DNA of 64,000 nt from Achromobacter denitrificans NBRC 15125 (GCF_001571365.1 NZ_BCTQ01000002.1:1-64000); one strand, 5' to 3'; shown: positions 1 through 10,708, numbered from the stretch's first letter. Numbers and translations: made by a program. Notes: generated by a model from the sequence alone, not told the origin.

Positions 1-908
1 GCACCACCCACCGCGAACGTATTGACGATCAGCGCGCGCAGCCACTGGTTGCCGCCATCGCGGTCCATCCTGCGCTGCCAGTACATGTTGGTCTGCAGGG
101 CGGGCACTTTTACCGGCGGGGTCATGTAGCGCAGGCCGAACGGCGGCGCGGCGCTGGCGGCCAGTTTCTCGGGCACGGTCGCCAGCAGGTCGGTGGCGCT
201 CACGATGTAGGGCACGGCCGAGAAATGCGGCACGCTGAAGTGCTCGGCCAGGTCCACGCCCGCCCGCTCCATGGATTGATTGACCTGCCCGTAGGGCGCG
301 GCCCGCGACACGATCAGATGGCGTTCGGCGCGAAAGGCCTTGATTCCCATGCCCGCGTGCGCCGTCGGGTGCGCCTGCCGGAACAGGGTTGCGTAGCCCT
401 GGCGAAACAGCATGCGCTGCAAGGTCCCCGCCCCCATTTCATCGAAGGCCCCGATGGCGAGGTCGACCCGGCCGGCCTCCATTTCGCGGGGCAGGTCCGG
501 GCCCTGCACGCGCACGGAATCGATGCGCACCTGCGGCGCGACCTGCACGCAGACTTCCATCAGCCGGGGCATGAAATGGATTTCGCCCACGTCCGTCATC
601 GCAACCCGGAACCGCCGGGTGCTGGTCGCGGCATCGAAGACGTCCTGGTCCCGCAGCGCCTGCGACAGCATGGTCAGCGCTTCGCTGACGGGCCCGGCCA
701 GGCGCTGCGCGCGGGGGGTGGGCAGCATGCCCTGCCCCGTGCGCACGAACAGGTCGTCGCCGAACGCCTCGCGCAGGCGGCGCAGGCCGTTGCTGACGGC
801 CGGCTGCGACAGGTCCATGCGGCGAGCCACGGCGGACAGGTTTCGGTCTTCCAGCAGGTGCTGGAACAGCAGCAGCAGATTCAGGTCGACGTCGCGCAGC
901 TCGGCCAT
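1..908 (-). CDS. LysR-family transcriptional regulator (3' end outside window)
   Basis: DNA-binding regulator transcribed away from hmgA. The frame opens at the ATG at 908 and stays open to the left edge, 302 codons. That is about a full LysR length, so only the last few residues are missing. The N-terminal winged HTH is clear (start [20 protein letters not shown], then a segment with [16 protein letters not shown] and [14 protein letters not shown]), followed by the periplasmic-binding-protein-like effector domain. A GTG four codons upstream (920) is a less likely start because it would run into the T-N11-A box. Divergence from hmgA-fahA suggests it controls homogentisate breakdown. That role is inferred from position; the family call is firm. 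Confidence 0.9.
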   Translation of the reverse strand, partial: MAELRDVDLNLLLLFQHLLEDRNLSAVARRMDLSQPAVSNGLRRLREAFGDDLFVRTGQGMLPTPRAQRLAGPVSEALTMLSQALRDQDVFDAATSTRRFRVAMTDVGEIHFMPRLMEVCVQVAPQVRIDSVRVQGPDLPREMEAGRVDLAIGAFDEMGAGTLQRMLFRQGYATLFRQAHPTAHAGMGIKAFRAERHLIVSRAAPYGQVNQSMERAGVDLAEHFSVPHFSAVPYIVSATDLLATVPEKLAASAAPPFGLRYMTPPVKVPALQTNMYWQRRMDRDGGNQWLRALIVNTFAVGG

Positions 909-919
909 GCGGCCCTCCA

Positions 920-938
920 CTATTCACAAAATTTATAG
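920..938. promoter_or_regulatory. LysR-type T-N11-A box
   Basis: CTAT, 11 bases, ATAG: a perfect dyad of the classical LysR-binding form. It lies 12 bp upstream of the LysR start codon and 137 bp upstream of hmgA. A further CTAT half-site at 941-944 may extend it. The position suits autorepression plus activation of hmgA. Binding itself is inferred. Confidence 0.55.
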
Positions 939-954
939 TCTCTATTTTTGCATT

Positions 955-979
955 CCCGTAGCCGCAACGGGGTTTTTTT
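955..979 (+). terminator. terminator-like hairpin in the hmgA leader
   Basis: A short stem CCCGT/ACGGG (955-959 with 967-971) with a 7-nt loop is followed by seven T (973-979). It lies between the LysR box and hmgA, pointing toward hmgA. It could attenuate a transcript started near the LysR box, or be a chance weak hairpin. The stem is only 5 bp. Confidence 0.35.
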
Positions 980-1074
980 CCGACAATGGCATATCGCCCT
1001 GCGGACCCCATCCGGACGGGCCATCTGAACCAGGCCGCGCGGCCAAGCACCGCGCCGCCGCCCAGGAGGATTCC

Positions 1075-2373
1075 ATGGAACTGCAATACCAAACCGGCTT
1101 CGGCAACGATTGCGCCACCGAAGCCCTGCCCGGCGCGCTGCCGCTGGGCCGCAATTCGCCGCAGCAATGCCCGTATGGCCTGTATGCCGAGCAGTTGTCC
1201 GGCACCGCCTTCACGGCGCCGCGCAGCGAAAACCGCCGCTCCTGGCTCTACCGCATCCGCCCGGGCGCCCAGCACAAGCCCTTCGAACCGTTCGAGGGCA
1301 TCTCCGGCTGGCTCAGCACGTTCGGCCACGGGCCGGTGACGCCGAACCAGCTGCGCTGGAGCCCGATGCCGATCCCGACCGTCCCCACGGACTTCCTGGA
1401 AGGGATGAAAACCTGGGGCGGCAACGGCGGCCCCGACGAACAGGGCGGCGTGGGCATCCACCTGTACGCGGCCAACCGTTCGATGGAGGGCCGTTACTTC
1501 TACAACGCCGACGGCGAACTGCTGCTGGTTCCCCAGCAGGGCCGCCTGCGCCTGGCCACCGAGCTCGGCCTGATCGACCTGGAGCCCCTCGAAATCGCCG
1601 TCATCCCGCGCGGCGTGCGTTTCCGCGTGGAACTGCTCGACGGTTCCGCCCGCGGCTACATGCTGGAGAACTTCGGCGCGGCGCTGCGTCTGCCCGAACT
1701 GGGCCCGATCGGCTCGAACTGCCTGGCCAACGTGCGCGACTTCAAGACGCCGGTGGCCTGGTACGAGGACCTGGATGGCGATTTCGAACTGATCGCCAAG
1801 TTCACGGGCGGCTTCTGGCGCGCCTCCATCGACCATTCCCCGCTTAACGTGGTGGCCTGGCATGGCACGCATGCGCCGTACAAGTACGACCTGCGCAACT
1901 TCAACACCGTCGGCTCGATCAGCTACGACCATCCGGACCCCTCGATCTTCACCGTGCTGACGGCGCCGTCCGACACCCCGGGAACGGCCAACATGGACTT
2001 CGCGATCTTCCCGCCGCGCATCCTGGCCATGGAGAACACCTTCCGTCCGCCCTGGTTCCACCGCAACATCGCCAGCGAATTCATGGGCCTGATCCAGGGC
2101 GTCTACGACGCCAAGGCCGACGGCTTCGCCCCCGGCGGCGCCAGCCTGCACAATTGCATGAGCGGCCACGGCCCCGACGCGGAGACCTTCGAAAAGGCTT
2201 CGCACGCCGATACCAGCACGGCCCACTACATCCGCGACACGATGGCGTTCATGTTCGAAACCCGGCGCGTCATCCGCCCGACGGAACAGGCGCTTGCCTC
2301 GGTAGAATTGCAGGGCGACTATTACCGGTGCTGGCAGGGCCTGGCCAAGCATTTCGACCCCGGCAAGGCGTGA
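1075..2373 (+). CDS. hmgA: homogentisate 1,2-dioxygenase
   Basis: Cytoplasmic Fe(II) dioxygenase that opens the homogentisate ring to maleylacetoacetate in phenylalanine/tyrosine catabolism. The start ATG at 1075 follows a strong AGGAGGA site (1064-1070); an in-frame upstream extension exists but lacks family sequence. The 432 aa match the usual length. The protein begins [20 protein letters not shown]. The expected iron ligands are present as H329, E335 and H365, with the same spacing as H335/E341/H371 in the human enzyme. fahA follows 109 bp downstream; no maleylacetoacetate isomerase gene is adjacent. Confidence 0.97.
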   Translation: MELQYQTGFGNDCATEALPGALPLGRNSPQQCPYGLYAEQLSGTAFTAPRSENRRSWLYRIRPGAQHKPFEPFEGISGWLSTFGHGPVTPNQLRWSPMPIPTVPTDFLEGMKTWGGNGGPDEQGGVGIHLYAANRSMEGRYFYNADGELLLVPQQGRLRLATELGLIDLEPLEIAVIPRGVRFRVELLDGSARGYMLENFGAALRLPELGPIGSNCLANVRDFKTPVAWYEDLDGDFELIAKFTGGFWRASIDHSPLNVVAWHGTHAPYKYDLRNFNTVGSISYDHPDPSIFTVLTAPSDTPGTANMDFAIFPPRILAMENTFRPPWFHRNIASEFMGLIQGVYDAKADGFAPGGASLHNCMSGHGPDAETFEKASHADTSTAHYIRDTMAFMFETRRVIRPTEQALASVELQGDYYRCWQGLAKHFDPGKA

Positions 2374-2400
2374 CGCGAAAGCCCCGGCTTTCCACGCCCG

Positions 2401-2426
2401 CGGCGATGCGCGCAAGCGCATCGCCG
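2401..2426 (+). other. intercistronic hairpin between hmgA and fahA
   Basis: A perfect 11-bp stem (CGGCGATGCGC with GCGCATCGCCG) is closed by a GCAA loop of the GNRA type. Only TTT follows, so it is a weak terminator at best. It may stabilise the hmgA mRNA end or set the hmgA:fahA ratio. Confidence 0.6.
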
Positions 2427-2482
2427 TTTGGCATTTGGCTTTTTCGACATCGGCATCACTACACTCAACGAGACACGCAGCC

Positions 2483-3799
2483 ATGACCACCATCAATGAA
2501 ACCCACGACCCGTCCCTGAAGAGCTGGGTTGCCAGCGCCAATTCGAACGCGTCGGATTTCCCGGTGCAGAACCTGCCCTACGCCGCGTTCCGCCGCAAGG
2601 GCTCGTCCGAGCCGTTCCGGGTGGGCGTCGCCATCGGCGACCAGATCCTGGACCTGGCCGCGCTGGCCGCCAAGCAGCCCTTCGAAGGCCAGGCCGCCGA
2701 AGCCCTGGCGGCCTGCTCGGCCGACAGCCTGAACGGATTGATGGCGCTGGGCCAGGCCCACTGGAGCGCGCTGCGCCTGGCCCTGTCGCGCGCGCTGCGC
2801 GAAGGCGCCGCCCTGCGAGACACCGTCGCGCCGCTGCTGGTGGCCCAGGCCGACGCGGAATACGCCACGCCGGCGCGCATCGGCGACTACACCGACTTCT
2901 ACATCTCGGTGCACCACGCCACGGCGGTGGGCAAGCAGTTCCGTCCCGACAACCCCCTGCTGCCGAACTACAAGTGGGTGCCCATCGGCTACCACGGCCG
3001 CGCCTCCAGCATCGGCGTGGACCAGAAATTCCCCCGCCCCGTCGGCCAGACCCGCCCCGCCAACGAAGGCGAAGCGCCGCAATTCGGCCCCTGCGCCCGT
3101 CTGGACTACGAACTGGAACTGGGCATCTTCGTGGGCACCGGCAACACCCAGGGCGACCGCATCGTCCTGGCGGACGCCGAATCGCACGTGTTCGGCCTGT
3201 GCATCCTGAACGACTGGTCGGCCCGCGACATCCAGGCCTGGGAATACCAGCCCCTCGGCCCCTTCCTGGCCAAGAACTTCGCCTCCACGATTTCGCCCTG
3301 GATCGTCACCATGGAAGCGCTGGAGCCGTTCCGCACGCAGTGGAACCGCGGCCCGTCCGAGCCCCAGCCGATGCCCTACCTGGCGTCCGACGCCAACCGC
3401 GCCAAGGGCGCCTTCGACGTGCAGATGCAGGTGCTGATGACCACCGAGAAATCGCGCGCCGAGAAGCTCGCGCCCGCCGCGCTGTCGCGCAGCAACTTCC
3501 GCGACGCCTACTGGAACGTGGCCCAGCTGATCACGCACCACACGGTCAACGGCTGCAACCTGCAGCCGGGCGACATGCTGGGCACGGGCACGCTGTCCGG
3601 CCCGCAGGCCTCCGAAGCCGGCTCGCTCCTCGAACTGACCAACGGCGGCAAGTCGCCGATCGACCTGCCGTGGGGCGAAAAGCGCACCTTCCTGCAGGAC
3701 GGCGACCAGATCATCATGCGGGCCGAATGCGTGAAGGCGGGCTACCCGCGGATCGGCTTCGGCGAAAGCGCGGGCACGGTGCTGCCGGCGCGCGCCTGA
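2483..3799 (+). CDS. fahA: fumarylacetoacetase
   Basis: Last enzyme of tyrosine catabolism; it hydrolyses fumarylacetoacetate to fumarate and acetoacetate. From the ATG at 2483 the protein is 438 aa, normal for the family; an in-frame start 16 codons upstream adds only unrelated sequence. The N-terminal SH3-like domain is followed by the FAH fold. Metal and catalytic residues are in place: D138, H145, E210, E212, D244 and K264, at a constant offset from the mammalian enzyme (D126, H133, E199, E201, D233, K253). It is co-directional with hmgA and probably co-transcribed. Confidence 0.97.
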   Translation: MTTINETHDPSLKSWVASANSNASDFPVQNLPYAAFRRKGSSEPFRVGVAIGDQILDLAALAAKQPFEGQAAEALAACSADSLNGLMALGQAHWSALRLALSRALREGAALRDTVAPLLVAQADAEYATPARIGDYTDFYISVHHATAVGKQFRPDNPLLPNYKWVPIGYHGRASSIGVDQKFPRPVGQTRPANEGEAPQFGPCARLDYELELGIFVGTGNTQGDRIVLADAESHVFGLCILNDWSARDIQAWEYQPLGPFLAKNFASTISPWIVTMEALEPFRTQWNRGPSEPQPMPYLASDANRAKGAFDVQMQVLMTTEKSRAEKLAPAALSRSNFRDAYWNVAQLITHHTVNGCNLQPGDMLGTGTLSGPQASEAGSLLELTNGGKSPIDLPWGEKRTFLQDGDQIIMRAECVKAGYPRIGFGESAGTVLPARA

Positions 3800-3824
3800 T
3801 GCGCCAGGCTGGCGGCGCCCGCGC

Positions 3825-4829
3825 TCAGGCGGCGCGGCGCGCCGTCAGCCGCTCGACCTCATCGTCCTTGGCCTGCCACTGCTGGCCCAGCCAATGGTGG
3901 AATTCCGTGCGGAAGGCCTTGTCCCGCGTGTAGTCGGCGTCGCAGAATTCGGGCGGCACCGGCAGCTGACGCATGCGCACGGCCACCGGGCCGGCGCGGC
4001 CGCAAGCCAGGTCCCAGAAGCTGGGTATGCCTTCCGGATACGCGATAGTGGCGTCTATCATCGAACGAAAGCGCGCGCCCATCGCGTTCAGCGCCACCGC
4101 CAGTCCGCCCGCCTTGGGCTTCAGCAGGTGGCGGTAGGGCGACGCCTGCGCCGCGCGCTTGGCCTCGGTGAAGCGCGTGCCTTCGGCGAACACCATCACG
4201 CTGGTCGGCACCAGTGAGAACTTGGCGCAGGCGCGCCGCGCGGCCTCCTGGTCCTCGCGCCCCAGGGCCGGGTTGCGCCGCAGCTCGGCCTTGCCATGGC
4301 GCTTCATGAACGGGAAGTCCAGCGCCCACCAGGCCAGGCCGATCACCGGCACGTAGATCAGCTGGTGCTTCAGGAAGAACTTCAAGAGCGGAATGCGCCG
4401 GTTCAGCGTGTGCTGCAGGACGAAGATGTCCACCCACGACTGGTGATTGCAATTGACCAGGTACCAGTCCGCGTAGCGCAGGCCGGCGTTGCCCTGGACG
4501 TCCCATTGCGCCTGCTGGATGCGGGCGAACCAGCCGGCGTTGCTGGACACCCAGGCCGTCGCAATGGCGTTGAGCAGCGGGTCGACGCGCCGCCTGACCG
4601 CGGCGAAGGGCAGAATCAGCTTGAGCAGGGCCACGGGGAACAGCAGCAGGCACCAGAACAGCGTGCTGACGGCCAGCAGCAGCACGCTGAAGGCGCCCGT
4701 GATCCATGCGAACCGCCCGCGCGGCACGGGGAACGCGCGGCGCCGCCGCGGGGTGGCGACGGGATCGTCCGCGCCGCGGCGCGCGGCGGCCGCAGGGTCC
4801 GCTTCCGGGGTCTGGTCTGGAAAAGTCAT
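3825..4829 (-). CDS. PlsC-family acyltransferase (YihG-like)
   Basis: Membrane-bound acyltransferase of the 1-acylglycerol-3-phosphate family, probably acting on phospholipid precursors or another lipid acceptor. The ATG at 4829 gives 334 aa; a longer frame to 4964 would overlap the upstream gene and adds no family sequence. A hydrophobic segment lies at residues ~41-76. The catalytic NHxxxxD motif is N128-H129...D134, and the phosphate-binding motif FAEGTRF has E216-G217-T218-R219. The length and insert pattern are closer to YihG than to short PlsC. It starts 82 bp after the LtaS-like gene on the same strand, so the two probably form an operon. Confidence 0.88.
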   Translation of the reverse strand: MTFPDQTPEADPAAAARRGADDPVATPRRRRAFPVPRGRFAWITGAFSVLLLAVSTLFWCLLLFPVALLKLILPFAAVRRRVDPLLNAIATAWVSSNAGWFARIQQAQWDVQGNAGLRYADWYLVNCNHQSWVDIFVLQHTLNRRIPLLKFFLKHQLIYVPVIGLAWWALDFPFMKRHGKAELRRNPALGREDQEAARRACAKFSLVPTSVMVFAEGTRFTEAKRAAQASPYRHLLKPKAGGLAVALNAMGARFRSMIDATIAYPEGIPSFWDLACGRAGPVAVRMRQLPVPPEFCDADYTRDKAFRTEFHHWLGQQWQAKDDEVERLTARRAA

Positions 4830-4911
4830 GGGCGCCAGTGTGCCGCTCCGCGCTCCAACATCGCTTTGCGCAGGATCAAGCGCGCGCATGGCGCGCACCG
4901 CCCTCCCCGCG

Positions 4912-6807
4912 TCAAGGCAGGCGGTATTTCTCCTCGCGATAGGCCCAGCTCGCCCATAGCGCATGCGCCAGCGCTTCTTCCGTGAGTTGCGGATCCGCGG
5001 GCTCCACCGGCTCGTAGGTCTCGTCCCGGCCCACCGGCGCGGCCACGTAGCGGAACTCCCGCGGCGTCCTGGACGGCTCCAGCACCAACAACTTGTCGCC
5101 CCGCAGGTAGCCGAAGTTGTCGGCGTACTGCATCAGGGCGCGGTTCGGGTCGCGCTGCGTCAGGTCCACGCCCAGCATGGGGTTCACGTTGTCCAGGCCG
5201 ATCAGCGACAGCAGCGTGGGCGCCATGTCGATCTGGCTGACCAGGCGCTCGTCCTGGCGGGGCGCGATGCCGGCGCCGAGGATCAGCGCCGGGATCTGGA
5301 AGTGCCGCACCGGCACCGGAATCGAGCCGTAGACCCGCGAATCATGGTCCGCGATCACCAGGAACACCGTATTGTTCCAGTACGGCGCCTGCTTCGCCTT
5401 CTCGAAGAATTGGCCCAGCGCCCAATCCGCGTAGCGCACCGTGTTGTCCACGGTGGCGGGATCGCCGACGGGCGTGATGCGCCCCGCCGGATACTCCCAG
5501 GGCGAATGGTTGGTGACCGAGAACGCCAGCGTGAACACCGGCTTGTCGCCGTCGGCGCGCAGCAGGCGGTCCACCTGGTTGAACATGTCTTCGTCCGAAG
5601 CGCCCCAGGATCCCTCGAACACGGGGTTCACGAACTTGGGACGATCCACGATTTCGTCGAAGCCGTTGCCCAGGAAGAAGGCGCGCATGTTGTCGAAATG
5701 CGATTCGCCGCCGTACACGAAGCGCGAATGGTAGCCGTGCTTGCCCAGCAGCTGCGCCAGCGTGAAGAAGCCGGTCTGCGAACGCGGCAGCTTCACCACG
5801 GCGTCGGCCACGCTGGGCAGAAAGCCCGCCGTGACCGCCTCGATGCCCCGCACCGAGCGCGTGCCCGTGGCGTAGGCGCGGTGGAACATCCAGCCTTCCT
5901 TGCCCAGCCGGTCGATATTGGGCGTCAGGTCGCGCCCGCCCAGGCTGCCCACGTACTGCGCCCCCAGGCTTTCCTGCAGGATGATCACCACGTTCAGCGG
6001 CTTGTCCCGGCGCACCGTGGCCTTCTGCTCATGCAGGCTGGGATAGCGCGGGTCCAGCGGCGCGCCCGCCATGCCGGCCTTCTCGCGCACGATGGCGTTC
6101 ATCTCGTCCACCGCCATCCTGGGATACATCGCGGCGGAGGAACGCTCGTCGCGCATGCGATAGGCCGCGTCGAACACGCTGTACAGGGAATTGAGCGCCA
6201 GGGCGTTGACCATCGCGTCGGAACTGAACGCAACCTTGGCGGGATTGATCGGCCGGTGCTCCAGCGTGCCGCGAGCGCCCAGGAACACCAGCGCCAGGAT
6301 CACGAACGAAGCCACCGGCCGCTTCCACCAGGCCATGAAGGGATCGCGCGCCCGGGTCGGGAACAGCCTGACCGCCATCCACGCGGCGATCACCAGCACC
6401 ACGAAGGCCGCCAGCAGCACGCCCTTGTAGCCCTGCCACAGCATGGACCCGACTTCCTTCGGGTTGAGCAGGTAGATGAAATACAGGCGGTTCGGCCGCG
6501 TATCGTATTCGGCGATGAACTGGGGCGTGGAGACTTCCAGCAGCACGTAAAGCATCCACCAGACGCGGAACCACCACGCGGTGATGCGGGCGGCCAGCGG
6601 CCGGTGTCCGAACCAGGGGGAAAAGACCGCGGGCAGCGCGATCACCATCGACATCAGGCAGACGTCGATGCGCAATCCGCCCCACAGCAGCGGCGCCAGC
6701 CCGCCCGCCGCCTGCACGCGGTCCCACATCCAGAAGGCCAGCCCCAGGCGCGACAGGGTCAGCAGCGCCAGGATGGCAATGATGAAGCGTAGTGTCAGCC
6801 GGCGCAT
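4912..6807 (-). CDS. LTA synthase/MdoB-type sulfatase-fold phosphoglycerol transferase
   Basis: Inner-membrane enzyme with a periplasmic alkaline-phosphatase-fold domain that transfers phosphoglycerol (or a similar head group) to a glycan or lipid. The 631 aa have about five N-terminal transmembrane segments (~8-28, 43-64, 80-95, 128-150, 165-180). The catalytic domain starts near 270. Metal ligand E279 (ILQES), nucleophile T316 (TGTRS) and a later ADHD motif match the LtaS active site. In a Gram-negative cell, osmoregulated periplasmic glucan or a surface polymer is the likelier acceptor. The substrate cannot be read from sequence. Upstream of, and probably co-transcribed with, the acyltransferase. 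Confidence 0.85.
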   Translation of the reverse strand: MRRLTLRFIIAILALLTLSRLGLAFWMWDRVQAAGGLAPLLWGGLRIDVCLMSMVIALPAVFSPWFGHRPLAARITAWWFRVWWMLYVLLEVSTPQFIAEYDTRPNRLYFIYLLNPKEVGSMLWQGYKGVLLAAFVVLVIAAWMAVRLFPTRARDPFMAWWKRPVASFVILALVFLGARGTLEHRPINPAKVAFSSDAMVNALALNSLYSVFDAAYRMRDERSSAAMYPRMAVDEMNAIVREKAGMAGAPLDPRYPSLHEQKATVRRDKPLNVVIILQESLGAQYVGSLGGRDLTPNIDRLGKEGWMFHRAYATGTRSVRGIEAVTAGFLPSVADAVVKLPRSQTGFFTLAQLLGKHGYHSRFVYGGESHFDNMRAFFLGNGFDEIVDRPKFVNPVFEGSWGASDEDMFNQVDRLLRADGDKPVFTLAFSVTNHSPWEYPAGRITPVGDPATVDNTVRYADWALGQFFEKAKQAPYWNNTVFLVIADHDSRVYGSIPVPVRHFQIPALILGAGIAPRQDERLVSQIDMAPTLLSLIGLDNVNPMLGVDLTQRDPNRALMQYADNFGYLRGDKLLVLEPSRTPREFRYVAAPVGRDETYEPVEPADPQLTEEALAHALWASWAYREEKYRLP

Positions 6808-6954
6808 GAATCGGCCCCCCGCCGGCCGTGGATAGCCTGCTCAGTGAAAAAAACGCTGCTTTGTATGCCGAGCAGAACCATGCCGCCTCGTCGTCGAAAA
6901 AAAGAAAACGGGCAAGATTAACGCGGTTTGGCGCGGCTTACCCGCCGGCCCGTC

Positions 6955-7683
6955 CTATTGCGCGCGCCGCAGGCGTTCGCGGCTGTTGCTCAGGTGCGTG
7001 CGCATGGCCGCGCGCGCGGCCTCGGCATCCTGGCGCAGGATGGCGCCGTAGATGTCTTCGTGCTCAAGGTTCACGCGCGCCAGGTAGGCGGAGCGGTCCT
7101 CGTGCGCGAACTTCGCCGAATTGATGCGGGTGCGCGGAATGATGGCCGATCCCAGGTGCGACATGAGATCCGCGAAATAGCGGTTGTCGGTGGATTGCGC
7201 GATCAGCAGGTGGAACTGGAAGTCCGGCGTGACGGTATCGCCGCCGCTTTCCAGCGCGCCCTTGAACGCGTCCAGCGCGCGCCGCATATCGTGCAATTGC
7301 GCGTCGGTGCGCCGGCCGGCGGCCAGGCTCGCGGCTTCGCTTTCCAGGCAGATGCGCAGCTCCAGCAGCACCAGCACGTCGCGCACGGTGGCGATGTCGG
7401 CCGGATCCACCCGGAAATCGGTGCCGCCGCTGGGTTCCAGGGCATAGGTGCCCACGCCGTGATGGGTTTCGACCAGGCCCGACGCCTGGAGCCGGGACAG
7501 CGCCTCGCGCACGACGGTCCGGCTGACGCCGAACTGGCGCATGATTTCGGATTCGGTCGGCAGCTTGTCGCCAGGCCGGATCTCGCCGCCGCGGATACGC
7601 TCCGAGATGCTTTCGACCAGGCCCTGGGCCAGGCTTCGGGGACGGCGCCGCGGCAGGACGGGAGAATCGGCGGGAGCGTTCAT
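6955..7683 (-). CDS. GntR/FadR-type transcriptional regulator (FCD domain)
   Basis: Repressor-type regulator of 242 aa. The winged HTH spans ~17-82 (PTESEIMRQFGVSRTVVREAL is the recognition region). The all-helical FCD effector domain spans ~100-235 and has the usual metal-site histidines (FHLLIA, EHEDIY, THLS). FCD proteins often sense carboxylates or sugar acids. No catabolic gene is adjacent, so the target is unknown. A good -10 (TATAAT on the minus strand at 7741-7746) lies 58 bp upstream without an obvious -35. Confidence 0.9.
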   Translation of the reverse strand: MNAPADSPVLPRRRPRSLAQGLVESISERIRGGEIRPGDKLPTESEIMRQFGVSRTVVREALSRLQASGLVETHHGVGTYALEPSGGTDFRVDPADIATVRDVLVLLELRICLESEAASLAAGRRTDAQLHDMRRALDAFKGALESGGDTVTPDFQFHLLIAQSTDNRYFADLMSHLGSAIIPRTRINSAKFAHEDRSAYLARVNLEHEDIYGAILRQDAEAARAAMRTHLSNSRERLRRAQ

Positions 7684-7771
7684 CAGGGAGGATCCGAAAG
7701 CGGTTGCACAAAGCGAGACGCTGAATCCTCGCGCTTGTCGATTATACGTGGGGGGTACCGCCGCGCTCCCC

Positions 7772-8551
7772 TCAGGCCCGCTTGCCGCCCTTGGCGTCGC
7801 CGACGCTGCCCGGCCCGCGCAGGCCGGCGGACAGGCCGCCCCGACGAGCCGCGATCAGGGGAGAGAAGAAGACGGCCGCCAGGAACCACAGTAGCGCGGC
7901 CGACCAGAGCGTCTGGCTCAGGAAATGGGCGCCCTGCAGGATGCGGACCACGGAAAAGCCCGCGCCCGCGAGGATGCCTATGGCCAGCCCCCACCAGCGC
8001 CAGGCGGGCCGCCCCAGCGCCCACCCCGCGAAATACAGGGCCAGCATCGAATAGCCCGCGCCGGCGTGGCCGCTGGGCAAGGCGCCCCCGGCCTTCGCGC
8101 GCGCCCAGGTCCACCAGTGCAGGGGATAGGGGGTGTAGCCGCCCAGCGTATCCAGGTCATAGGGACGGGGCAGCGTGGTGTGATGCTTCAGCTGGTTCAC
8201 CAGCAGTTGGCCGGCCAGGCAGGTTGCCGCCACGGCCAGCGCCGGCCCGCGCCAGGGCCGCCAGGCCGGGATGCGGTAGCTGGCCGCCGCCACCCCCACC
8301 GCCGCCAGCGCGATGCCTATCGGCAGGGCCAGCACCATGCGATGGCCGATCAGGTCGAGCCAACGGTTGGAATGCAGGGGGAAATCGTCCAGGGCCGCAT
8401 CGAACAGCGCCCGCGCGATGCGCAGGTCCAGCCCGGAAGCGTTGGCCCACCAGGCCAGGCAGGCCAGGACGAGCGTAACCGCGATGACGTGGCTGAACAG
8501 GTACGAGGCGGCCGTCGGCTTGCGTAGCGCGGGCAGAGATAAGGGCGGCAT
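7772..8551 (-). CDS. PAP2-family membrane phosphatase
   Basis: Polytopic phosphatase of 259 aa with about six transmembrane segments, likely acting on a lipid phosphate at the periplasmic face. The three family signatures are readable: K...RP as KHHTTLPRP, PSGH, and R-x5-H as RILQGAH. After the last His the usual acidic residue is replaced by Gln (HFLSQ). It sits 63 bp downstream of the histidine kinase on the same strand, suggesting co-expression with that two-component system, as for several lipid A-modifying enzymes. The substrate is inferred only. Confidence 0.86.
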   Translation of the reverse strand: MPPLSLPALRKPTAASYLFSHVIAVTLVLACLAWWANASGLDLRIARALFDAALDDFPLHSNRWLDLIGHRMVLALPIGIALAAVGVAAASYRIPAWRPWRGPALAVAATCLAGQLLVNQLKHHTTLPRPYDLDTLGGYTPYPLHWWTWARAKAGGALPSGHAGAGYSMLALYFAGWALGRPAWRWWGLAIGILAGAGFSVVRILQGAHFLSQTLWSAALLWFLAAVFFSPLIAARRGGLSAGLRGPGSVGDAKGGKRA

Positions 8552-8614
8552 GGTGGGGGACGGAAGGCGCGTCGGGCAAACGGAAAGCGTAAGCCGCCCA
8601 CAGTCGAAAATTCG

Positions 8615-9966
8615 TCAAATTCCCGTTTGCGCGCCCGCCGCCGCGGTCGACTGTTGCTCGATTCCACCTTCGAAACGCAGGGTGAAGCGGGTTCCTCTCG
8701 ATTCGCCCTCCCGCGAGGACTCCACCGTCAGGGACCAGCCCTGCATGTCGCAGACCCGCTTGGCGATCGCCAGCCCCAGGCCGCGGGCCGTCTCGTCGGC
8801 CGTCGCCCTGCCGGAATCCCGCATGCGGCCGCTGTAGTAGCGGCGGAACAGGAACGGCAGGTCGTCGGCGGCGATGCCCTTGCCGTCGTCGCCCAGTTCC
8901 ATTCCGCCGTCGGCCAAGCGGGCCGTCAGCGTCGCCGGCGCCGCGTGTTCCACGGCATTGCGGACCAGGTTGCGCAGCACCGTCAGCAAGGCGTAGCGGT
9001 CCAGGGTGCGGACCTGCCCGGCGGTGATCCGGTTGTCGAAACGCAGCCCGGCCAGCTCCGCCTGGGCCTCGTAGCCGCGCCAGGCATCTTCCATGCAGGC
9101 CGACAGATCCACCGGCTCCGGCGGACGCAGCTCGTCGCGCGCCATGGCGCGGGCGCTCTCCAGGCTGACGATGACGTCGTCCACGTTGTCCACCACGCGG
9201 GTCAGGCGCTGCCGCTGGTCCGGCGTGAGCGCCTGGGTCAGCAGCATCAGTTCGCTGTCCGAACGGATCGCGGCCAGGGGCGTGCGCACCTCATGGCTCA
9301 GGTTGCCCGCGAATTCGCGCTCGCGGGCGATGGAGCGGTCGACCTGGTTCTGCACCCGGTTGAAGGCCTCGATCAGCCGCCCCGCTTCGTCGTCGCGCGT
9401 TACGGCCATGTCGGGCGAGCCGGGCGCCCAGGTCGCCAGCCGGTCGGTCAGGTCCAGCAGCGGGCCGACCGCCACGGCCGCGACGCGCCGCGACAGGGCA
9501 TAGGCGCCCACCACGCAGATGGCGCCCACGCCCAGCACGATCAGGCCGAAGTCATGGACCCGCTCTTCGTTGTCGGTCGCGTCGTACAGCAGATACACCT
9601 TGCCGCGGCCCGTTTCGGCCACCATGACGTGCCAGGTGTATGCGCCCGGCTCGATCAGGTGCAGACCGTTGTCCAGGGACAGGATCTCTTCCGGGATGCC
9701 GGCGGGCCGGTTTCCGCCCACGCTGACCCAGGCGCGCATGGAGCCTCCCAGTTCGCGCACGCCTTCGCGCGGCAGGAAACCGTCGCTGACGCGCGCATGC
9801 TGGACGAGCCGGTCCATTTCGGTGTTCAGGATGTCGTTGACCAGATCGTCTTCCATCTGGTCGAAGGTCAGGTAGGCCAGCAGGGCGAGCGCCGTGACGA
9901 ACAGCGCGACCGTCCCCGTCAGCGCCCACACGACGCGCTGGGTCAGGGTGCCGCCCGAGGTGGTTT

Positions 9967-9970
<4 letters not shown>
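8615..9970 (-). CDS. sensor histidine kinase
   Basis: Membrane sensor kinase of 451 aa. It has two transmembrane segments (~13-35 and ~143-160) enclosing a ~105-residue periplasmic domain, then HAMP (~160-215). The HisKA domain carries phospho-accepting H226 (NLSHEVRTPL). The HATPase domain has the N box near 331-342 (RNLVRNAVEH), then DDGKGIA and GLGLAIAKR. Its ATG overlaps the response-regulator stop by 4 bp (ATGA), so the pair is translationally coupled. The stimulus is not evident. Confidence 0.95.
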
Positions 9971-10683
<713 letters not shown>

Positions 10684-10708
10684 GGTCTCGGTTCCCCCGT
10701 TCCGCGCC

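Noticed and set aside
412-1074. N-terminal extension of hmgA by 221 codons
   Set aside because: It runs antisense through the LysR gene and across the regulatory region. The internal ATG at 1075 has a strong ribosome site and gives the family length.
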